A stretch of 6,258 bases of DNA. Origin: an uncultured Candidatus Altimarinota bacterium (lineage in GTDB: Bacteria; Patescibacteriota; Gracilibacteria; BD1-5; UBA2023). The first letter of the stretch is position 1, and each line of letters begins with the position of its first letter. Location of the stretch: positions 1 through 6,258 of the forward strand of contig CALHQS010000048.1 of the NCBI GenBank assembly GCA_938036655.1, written 5' to 3'. The notes under the pieces were generated by a model. The model did not search any database and was not told where the DNA came from. It saw only the letters and a list, made by a program, of their open reading frames with translations. Positions 1 to 5,450 of the stretch are shown piece after piece. The position numbers were made by a program, and so were the translations under genes.

Positions 1-2
1 AT

Positions 3-2159
3 CTCAACTCTTTTCTAGGAGATGTAGTAATTGGTGGTGGAAATAGTGATAATTCTGCTACTCATACTAGTGCTGCATATATTTTCCGTAATACTACTGC
101 TTCGGGTCAAATTCAATTTAATCGAGATGCCACAGCCAATTATATTCAATCAGGGTGGGAGAGTGTTGCAAATAGCGCGAAAGACTTAAGATTTTGACCT
201 ATTGGCACATCCAATAGTCATATGGTGCTTACTGCTTCTGGAAGCCTTGGGGTTGGGACGATGAATCCAAAAACAAAGCTTGATGTCGCTGGAAAAGTTC
301 GTATCGCTGATGGTTCTCAGGGTTCTGGAAAATTGCTCGTGTCTGACAACGATGGTATTGCTCGTTGGGCAGCCGCTTCTACGCTTGGCATCGGTTCTGG
401 TAGCAATCCAAATGATTGTAGTGCTACGAACAAAGTCGTGAATGGACATTCATACCCAGTTGTGGCCCTTACTAATGGGAATAATTATATGTCCGTATTT
501 GTCGAGAGCATCGCTAATGGGCGCCGTCAGTGGTCGCAAGAATTCTTGTGTACAAAGGGAAATCTTGGTGCGCTCGGTGGAGAGCGTTCGCAACTTTTCT
601 GTAATAATGGATATATCTCCAATGGAACGGCATGTATTCAGCCGTCAGGGGATGCTGCAACCAATTGTAGTGCAACCAATATGACCATCAATGGGAAAAC
701 ATATGCTGTTCCAAGCATCAAGCACAATTTTTCTGCGGTAGTCTATACTCATAAAGCCATTGCTAATGGTACAGAAAATTACAAGCAAACATTTGTATGT
801 AATAATGGAACGGTCGAAGCGAGTGGTCCAGAAGAGAAAATTTCTCAGACATGTAACGCCGGATATTCATGGAATGGAAGTCAGTGTGTGGCTGGTGGTG
901 ACCCTCAGATTAATGATATTTTCAAAGATACGAGCTGTAATACGGCCAATATTCGGGTCGTGACGATCGCGCCTGGTGTGGATAAAATCCCAGAAAATCT
1001 CAACGCTGATACTATGTACAAGCTCTCCTCTGGTACCTATGAGATTACCAAGAAAATTAACATGAATACATGTAGTGCTATCGTCGGGGAGGGCAATACC
1101 AAAACAACGATTCAGTACGCTGGTCTCTCGTTCGGGACGGAAGATCTCATCGGTATCGCGAAGTCCAATGCTGTTGTCTCTGATGTGAAAATCACCGGAA
1201 CAAAGGCTGGGGCTGGTACGGTAGCCAATCTCATCAAGGCGTCAGGAAATATCTCCAAAGTAATCATTCAGAAATCGAATCTGGAAAATGCAACACGATC
1301 AGGAATTGACTTTGAAAATGTATCAAATAGTAAAATAAATAAGGTGGAGATAAAAGAAATCAAGAGCACTTCAAATGCAGTAAATGGAATTCAGCTAAGT
1401 AGTAGTAATAATAATACCCTTACAAATATTACCATATCAAATATTTCTGCTTCTTCTAATTCTTCTTCCGGAATTTATCTGAGTAGTAGTGATAGTAACA
1501 CTTTGACTCATATTACTATATCAAATATTTCTTCTAATTCTTCTAATTCTTCTTTCGGAATTCATTTTGCCTCTGACAACAATGCTCTTTCAAATGCAAG
1601 TATTTCATATAGTAAGCGTTATGGAATATCTGTGCAGAATGGAAAAATAAATAACACCCTCCGCAATGTCGTGGTTTACAAAAATTGACAGGTTGGTATT
1701 CAGGTGGATGGCTCCAACACAACATTTTCCAATGTCTATTCATATGCCAATGGTGGTGCAGGTATAGCAGGGAATGGTGGTTCCAACTTCTACTATGACA
1801 AGCTCGTGATATTTGGAAACGCTGGTGACAACACGGTTGGTCCGATCAAACCAGGGCTCGCAAGTCACTGGCTCGGTGGCTTCAATAATGGCGTTCTCAC
1901 GAACGCTGGAACATTTGGTGCTGCGTGGGCGATTGTTCCGACCAATGTGACAGGATTTAACATCAATACGGTTGGTGCGCAGACAGGACTGACTTGGCCT
2001 GCGACGGTGAACTGGACATTTGGTGCGAACATTCCCAAGCAGATGGCGCCGGTGATCGCGTCAGATTGTACGCTTTCGGCGACTTCTACGACCAAGTGTC
2101 GCCCAACTTTTGGTGGTACGACAACCTATAACGCTGCCAAAAAAATTGGTGAACGATAA
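3..2159 (+). CDS. Large surface/secreted beta-helix protein, 5'-partial, with two in-frame TGA codons (read as Gly)
   Basis: The frame is open from the window edge (first complete codon at 3) to a TAA at 2157-2159, giving 718 visible residues, provided TGA at residues 65 and 562 is translated. Residues about 1-130 resemble the modular repeats of tail-fibre and adhesin-like proteins, with a GSLGVGTMNPKTKLDVAG segment near residues 80-97. Residues about 137-297 are two tandem four-cysteine modules. Residues about 312-620 form a right-handed parallel beta-helix (pectate-lyase/NosD-like), with coils of 22-29 residues each starting Gly-Ile, rich in Asn and Ser. A C-terminal domain of about 100 residues contains a Cys pair (SDC...TKC). 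No catalytic residues are recognisable, so binding or structure is more likely than enzymatic activity. The N-terminus and any signal peptide lie outside the window. Under the standard code the gene would break into a 488-residue piece starting at 222 and a short piece after 1688, both cut inside domains. The surface role is inferred. Confidence 0.9.
195..197 (+). other. In-frame TGA sense codon, probably glycine (residue 65)
   Basis: This TGA interrupts an otherwise open frame running from the window edge through the ATG at 222. The context reads DLRF-[TGA]-PIGTSNSHMVLT. In tail-fibre-like modules of this style, a Phe-Gly step commonly precedes the segment leading to a 'GxxGVGT' motif, so glycine fits. 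The ATG at 222 is not a convincing start: it lies inside the module and has no purine-rich ribosome-binding sequence upstream (acatccaatagtcat). Reading it as Gly under code 25 is inference, supported by the second TGA. Confidence 0.8.
408..896 (+). repeat. Two tandem four-cysteine modules, about 83 residues each
   Basis: The cysteines of the first module fall at residues 139, 183, 200 and 211, and those of the second at 222, 266, 284 and 295. Spacings are 44/17/11 and 44/18/11, so the two copies have nearly the same framework. Both start [DN]CSATN, share an NG-x-[ST]-Y-[PA]-V stretch and an AIANG or SIANG element, and end with a Cys-x-x-Gly-Tyr...Asn-Gly-x-x-Cys segment. Sequence outside these positions has diverged, so the duplication is old. 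Four conserved cysteines per copy suggest two disulfides in an exported domain. I do not recognise a named family. Confidence 0.85.
1302..1760 (+). repeat. Beta-helix coil repeats, with an AT-rich Ser/Asn block
   Basis: Successive coils begin with Gly-Ile codons at 1302, 1386, 1470, 1557, 1623 and 1695, giving coil lengths of 28, 28, 29, 22, 24 and 22 residues. The units at 1386-1469 and 1470-1556 are similar at the DNA level as well, sharing atatcaaatatttct and the tail ttc...ggaatt. The second ends in a 9-base tandem repeat (tcttctaat, 1530-1550). This part is visibly more AT-rich than the flanking gene, which suggests recent tandem duplication of coils. Because the 9-base unit is a multiple of three, length changes there would stay in frame. 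Confidence 0.75.
1686..1688 (+). other. In-frame TGA sense codon, probably glycine (residue 562)
   Basis: This TGA falls inside the beta-helix. The coil containing it reads YKN-[TGA]-QVGI, and the next coil reads YANGGAGI at the equivalent place, so the TGA lines up with a glycine encoded by GGT. The frame continues without another stop for 156 codons to TAA at 2157, keeping the coil rhythm and a sensible C-terminal domain. The alignment is seen directly in the sequence. Assignment to code 25 comes from known CPR biology. Confidence 0.87.
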
Positions 2160-2173
2160 AAATTTTGAAACTC

Positions 2174-2227
2174 TGGAAATCTGAAATTTTTGGTTGAAAT
2201 TTTTCAGATTTCCAAGATTCTTTTGAT
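2174..2227 (+). terminator. Hairpin terminator downstream of the beta-helix gene
   Basis: A perfect 13-bp inverted repeat, TGGAAATCTGAAA (2174-2186) and TTTCAGATTTCCA (2202-2214), is separated by a 15-base T-rich loop and followed by the T-rich stretch ttcttttg. It begins 14 bases after the TAA at 2157-2159. The stem is AT-rich and the T-tract imperfect, so termination may be incomplete. Confidence 0.6.
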
Positions 2228-2237
2228 AGACTTTAAT
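2209..2237 (+). promoter_or_regulatory. Weak candidate sigma70 promoter for the lipoprotein gene
   Basis: TTTCCA (2209-2214, 4 of 6 matches to the -35 consensus) and TTTAAT (2232-2237, 5 of 6 to the -10) are separated by 17 bases. The predicted transcript start would fall within a few bases of the ATG at 2246, making the mRNA leaderless or nearly so. This agrees with the absence of a Shine-Dalgarno sequence. The -35 overlaps the descending arm of the preceding hairpin. In such AT-rich sequence a match of this quality can occur by chance. Confidence 0.35.
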
Positions 2238-2245
2238 ATATTTTT

Positions 2246-2917
2246 ATGAAAAAATTTTTCCTCCTTATCGGACTTTTTCTCATTGCGTCGTGCAATGTTG
2301 GTAATACGCAACAGCCTGCATCGGTTCCATCAGAAAATAAATCTGAAACGCAAACCGCACAAACGACTGAAACGCAGAAAACTTTTTCTGATGCGGTTGG
2401 TGAGCAGATCTCGGCGGACCCAGGTTATGCGCAGTGTATCGCAACTTCCAAGATAACTTGCGCAACCAATTTTATCAATAGTTACGCAGTGAATAATTCG
2501 AGTACGGAAATTTGTGGACAATTCGCGGATGAATCGCTTCAAATTGCGTGTCGAGAAATGGTAATCACGGAAACTGCCAAAAAAACACTCGATCATGAGC
2601 GTTGTAATGAACTCGCTGACCAAAACAAAAAAGCGCTTTGTATTCAATCTGTGGTACTCGCGAAGTGTATCAAAAATAGTGATCCAACGGTTTGTAGCAA
2701 TTATGTACTTTCTGACGAAGATACCGATTCGCTCGAAAATCTCAAAGATCGCTGTGTAATGCACATCATCGACCAACTTGAACCGACAGAAAAAACCAAA
2801 GGACTCTGCGGCTTGATTATTTCGAATGATTTGAAGGCATCGTGCGAAACTCGGATTCAGGAATTTATCGATTTTGCAAAACAAAATCCTGTAAATCCAA
2901 AAACTCCTGCTGAATAA
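2246..2917 (+). CDS. Cysteine-rich predicted lipoprotein
   Basis: This 223-residue protein has a short type II signal peptide: MKKFF, a hydrophobic core, then a lipobox Ile-Ala-Ser-Cys with the lipidated Cys at residue 16. A Ser/Thr/Gln-rich tether of about 30 residues follows. The rest (about 47-211) is predicted mainly helical and carries 11 more cysteines at 64, 72, 90, 102, 120, 132, 141, 150, 170, 188 and 200. Three pairs (90/102, 120/132, 188/200) have the same Cys-x11-Cys spacing, two of them with an Ala-Asp in the middle, suggesting a helical repeat braced by disulfides. I recognise no named family or active site. The ATG gives a perfect signal peptide, so the start is secure despite no visible Shine-Dalgarno. 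It appears monocistronic, with a hairpin on each side. Envelope location is well supported; function is unknown. Confidence 0.88.
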   Translation: MKKFFLLIGLFLIASCNVGNTQQPASVPSENKSETQTAQTTETQKTFSDAVGEQISADPGYAQCIATSKITCATNFINSYAVNNSSTEICGQFADESLQIACREMVITETAKKTLDHERCNELADQNKKALCIQSVVLAKCIKNSDPTVCSNYVLSDEDTDSLENLKDRCVMHIIDQLEPTEKTKGLCGLIISNDLKASCETRIQEFIDFAKQNPVNPKTPAE

Positions 2918-2921
2918 TTAT

Positions 2922-2947
2922 AAAATCCCAAATTGGGATTTTTATTT
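2922..2947 (+). terminator. Rho-independent terminator of the lipoprotein gene
   Basis: An 8-bp stem, AAAATCCC (2922-2929) and GGGATTTT (2935-2942), with a 5-base loop AAATT, is followed by tattttgg. It starts 4 bases after the TAA at 2915-2917. The A-tract on the left arm and T-tract on the right arm are typical of a compact, possibly bidirectional terminator. Confidence 0.8.
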
Positions 2948-3008
2948 TGGAAAAAATTTTTTGGAAATTTTGAAACTACGAAAAATCTTGAAAAATTCTA
3001 AAAAAGAA

Positions 3009-3031
3009 AAAATCTCCTTTTGGGAGATTTT
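3009..3031 (-). terminator. Terminator of the PKD-domain gene, overlapping its stop codon
   Basis: A 9-bp inverted repeat, aaaatctcc (3009-3017) and ggagatttt (3023-3031), has a 5-base loop. On the minus strand it is followed by TTCTTTTTTAG. The TAA stop of the minus-strand gene (3030-3032) forms the base of the stem, so the hairpin begins within the coding sequence. Together with the hairpin at 2922-2942 it insulates two convergent genes. Confidence 0.8.
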
Positions 3032-5318
3032 ATTCGAGAGAATCGACTACGACAAATTCTTTGCGAGTAGATTTTTCTGTTCCATCAACATAACGAACAG
3101 TGAGTGTTACGGTATGCTTTCCAGATTTCGCAAAAGTGTGAGAAACCTGATATCCGTGGCTCACAGGCGTGTTATCACCGAAATTCCAGAGATAATCCTC
3201 GATTTCACCAGTCGTTCCTGTGGCTTCAAAGTCTACTGGAGAATTTTTGATGCCAGGCGAAAGGCTGGTTGTGAAATCAAGATTTTTCGGAGTATCCTTG
3301 AGTACTAGCACTTGCTTGGCAGTTGCTTGTTTCCCATTGGAATCAATAATCGTCACGGTGATAGTTTTTTCACCAGGAGTCGTGTATTGGTATGTCTGGA
3401 TAGCATCACCCTGTGCTGGCGCTCGTCCTTCACCAAAGTCATACACAAATTTGATAATTTCAGAATATTCTGAGTGCGATTCTGAGGCGTCTACTGTCAC
3501 GCGGGCTGGCACATAATCCGATGAAGTATTTACTTTGAGAGTGGCATAGAGTTCTTTGCGCTCCAAGTCCAATCGTACTGTATCAACCGCAGTTCGAGTA
3601 TCATCATCGCGTCCAGTTTTGATATTTTTTTCAAATGTATATTCTGCCACGATGCTGTATCGTCCTGCACGAGTCACATCAAATTCTATTTTTGTGCCAT
3701 CACGATTTTCAGATTTATTATTTTCTGAAATAGTCCATTTGACATCTTTGAGTGTGTAACCAGGATTGTCAGAAATTACATCGCGCGCATCAAGGAAAAT
3801 CTTTTCTGGTGGAGTAATATCTTTGACAACATATGAGCGCGTTTTGTAGTCATATGTCGTCTCAGGATTGAGGAGTTTTCCTGTTTTGTCTGTGACTTTC
3901 ACATGGCGTTCAAGTACGATTGGCGCATCAATCTGGAATGCCTTGGTGACTTTTTTGGTTTGACTACCAATGAGGTTGACCGTAGCTTCAATTGTGAATT
4001 GTCCATAGGAAGTGAATACATACGCACACGAAGCACCTTTTTGATTGATACAAATATCGTTGGTATTGTTGAGTTTCCAGTCAATTGAGATGATATTGTC
4101 AGGATTGCTTGTGATATCTTCGAGGCGGAAAATATATTCTTGCGGATTGGTTGGATTTTGTGTGACGATAATATTCCCGTCACTGTTTTTGACATTAGAA
4201 TTCTGCACGATGAAAGTGCGGCCGTATGTGATTTTTTTGGAATTATTGTCCAAATAAAAATGCAGAATCACCGGCGTATCAGTTGGCGAAAGGGAAATAT
4301 AATTTTCTGTAATAATCCTATCACGGTCGGAATCAAATACCCAAGTTGGCGTCCCAAGCTGACGAAGCGTCGATGCATCGTATGTCCGCATAAGTTTTCC
4401 GTCTTTGTTTTCTTGTTCGGTGATTTTTACTAGGCCGCGGATTTGTACGGGTGTAAGCGGAATATCGACCTTTGATTTTTTCCCGTTGTAATCAATAATA
4501 TCGTATTGACCACTCGGTTCATAATTTTTGAGTTGATTGAATGTACAAATGATGTCAGATTCGTTGACTGGATCGCCACCTTTCGCAATCGATGTGCCAT
4601 TCGCACAAACCGCGCCATCAAAATCGATTTCATAATTTTCAATTTTAATTCCATTTCTTTTGGCAAGTGTTTTCGCGTTATCGCTGATATTGTATCGCAG
4701 CGTAATTGGTCCTATGAGATTGTTGAGATTAGTGATTTGAGAATCTTTTTTTGTTTTTTCATTATTGAACAAATCGTTGTCATAGACGAGAATATTTCCA
4801 TTTGGATTGGCAAAATTGGCTGCTTGTACTTGTGCGAACAGAAATGCCCAGAAAGCCAAAACTGTGAAAAAAATAATCCCCGAAAAACCAGCAACGAGCC
4901 AGAGCATTAGTTTTTTTCGTTTTTGTTCTTTTGGCGTCCAAAATGCACGAAAAAGTGCTACGATGAAGACAATCGAAATAATCGTCGAGAGAATTCCGAA
5001 GCTGACATTGATGAGTCCAGAAAGCACATTGGCAACATCGCTCGGCAAAATCCCGAAAACGCTCACAAAAAAGCCAGCCTGATCAGGATTAAAGACGATA
5101 TACGCCAAAAACATTCCCATAAAAATGAGAAATACCAAAAAGAGCGTTCCAATGAGCTTTAAAATAGTCGCTGTTGACATTGGTTCGCGTGGTTTTTTCG
5201 GCGGTTTTGGCTCTGGTGGCATACCATTCGCCGTCACAGGATTTACTGGATTTTGATTCGTGCTTTCATTATTCGCGAGAATCTGATCCAGAAGGGAAGG
5301 AGAATTATTATTTTCCAT
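3030..5318 (-). CDS. Membrane-anchored multi-PKD/Ig-like domain protein
   Basis: The protein has 762 residues. Residues 1-50 are hydrophilic and Asn/Pro-rich (PPEPKPPKKPREP) and probably cytoplasmic. Three hydrophobic segments follow at about 52-76, 96-123 and 137-162, with a basic loop KEQKRKK between the second and third. An odd number of segments places the remaining 600 residues outside the membrane. That part looks like five or six beta-sandwich domains. The last two are recognisable PKD domains, about 588-674 (FVYDFGEG...YTTPGEKTITVTI) and about 679-758 (YLWNFGDN...HTFAKSGKHTVTLTV). More divergent PKD-like units lie near 205-290, 383-463 and 500-586. Cys pairs 238/258 and 423/431 could form disulfides. 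No enzymatic motif is visible, so a surface stalk or adhesion/binding role is inferred. The ATG at 5318 sits 20 bases after a near-perfect -10 box, with an in-frame TAA just upstream. It contains no in-frame TGA. Confidence 0.92.
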   Translation of the reverse strand: MENNNSPSLLDQILANNESTNQNPVNPVTANGMPPEPKPPKKPREPMSTATILKLIGTLFLVFLIFMGMFLAYIVFNPDQAGFFVSVFGILPSDVANVLSGLINVSFGILSTIISIVFIVALFRAFWTPKEQKRKKLMLWLVAGFSGIIFFTVLAFWAFLFAQVQAANFANPNGNILVYDNDLFNNEKTKKDSQITNLNNLIGPITLRYNISDNAKTLAKRNGIKIENYEIDFDGAVCANGTSIAKGGDPVNESDIICTFNQLKNYEPSGQYDIIDYNGKKSKVDIPLTPVQIRGLVKITEQENKDGKLMRTYDASTLRQLGTPTWVFDSDRDRIITENYISLSPTDTPVILHFYLDNNSKKITYGRTFIVQNSNVKNSDGNIIVTQNPTNPQEYIFRLEDITSNPDNIISIDWKLNNTNDICINQKGASCAYVFTSYGQFTIEATVNLIGSQTKKVTKAFQIDAPIVLERHVKVTDKTGKLLNPETTYDYKTRSYVVKDITPPEKIFLDARDVISDNPGYTLKDVKWTISENNKSENRDGTKIEFDVTRAGRYSIVAEYTFEKNIKTGRDDDTRTAVDTVRLDLERKELYATLKVNTSSDYVPARVTVDASESHSEYSEIIKFVYDFGEGRAPAQGDAIQTYQYTTPGEKTITVTIIDSNGKQATAKQVLVLKDTPKNLDFTTSLSPGIKNSPVDFEATGTTGEIEDYLWNFGDNTPVSHGYQVSHTFAKSGKHTVTLTVRYVDGTEKSTRKEFVVVDSLE

Positions 5319-5338
5319 ACAAAATAATTATTTTCGCT

Positions 5339-5367
5339 ATTATACAGCATTTGCCTTCTTTCGTCAA
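5339..5367 (-). promoter_or_regulatory. Near-consensus sigma70 promoter of the PKD-domain gene
   Basis: On the minus strand, TTGACG (5362-5367; 5 of 6 matches to -35) and TATAAT (5339-5344; a perfect -10) are separated by exactly 17 bases. Transcription would start near 5332, leaving a leader of only about 14 bases (AATAATTATTTTGT region) before the ATG at 5318. No Shine-Dalgarno fits in that leader. Confidence 0.82.
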
Positions 5368-5421
5368 AAAATTTCAGAAAAACGGCTTGATTTTTGCGTT
5401 TTTTTCGGAATAAAAAATGAA

Positions 5422-5450
5422 AAATAAAAACCCAAATCGGGTTTTTATTT
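5422..5450 (-). terminator. Terminator of the PDWL-repeat gene, overlapping its stop codon
   Basis: A perfect 12-bp inverted repeat, AAATAAAAACCC (5422-5433) and GGGTTTTTATTT (5439-5450), has a 5-base loop. On the minus strand it is followed by TTCATTTTTTATT. The TAA stop (5445-5447) and the last Lys codon lie inside the stem. It separates this gene from the promoter of the PKD-domain gene downstream on the same strand. Confidence 0.85.

Noticed and set aside
222..1688. A self-contained 488-residue gene from ATG 222 to TGA 1688
   Set aside because: The frame is open upstream to the window edge apart from one TGA and continues past 1688. Both ends fall inside repeated domains, and no ribosome-binding site precedes 222.
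195..1688. TGA as tryptophan, selenocysteine or a disabling mutation
   Set aside because: All recognisable Trp codons are TGG and one TGA aligns with a Gly codon. I see no SECIS-like hairpin directly after either TGA and no oxidoreductase context. There are no frameshifts or other decay in the gene, so a pseudogene is less likely.
1704..2159. A separate short gene starting at GTG 1704
   Set aside because: It is in the same frame as the beta-helix and begins in the middle of a coil. It is the C-terminal part of the gene once TGA is read as sense.
2330..2884. A 184-codon open frame on the minus strand opposite the lipoprotein gene
   Set aside because: It is antisense to a gene with a perfect lipoprotein signal peptide, its product is Phe/Arg/Ile-rich without domains, and it has no promoter.
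2161..2977. The 12-base sequence aattttgaaact present in both intergenic regions (2161-2172 and 2966-2977)
   Set aside because: It is short and AT-rich with only two copies, so chance is a sufficient explanation.
2961..3308. A 115-codon open frame on the plus strand across the 2918-3029 gap
   Set aside because: It overlaps the C-terminal PKD domain of the minus-strand gene and runs through its terminator. The translation is low-complexity and unlike a protein.
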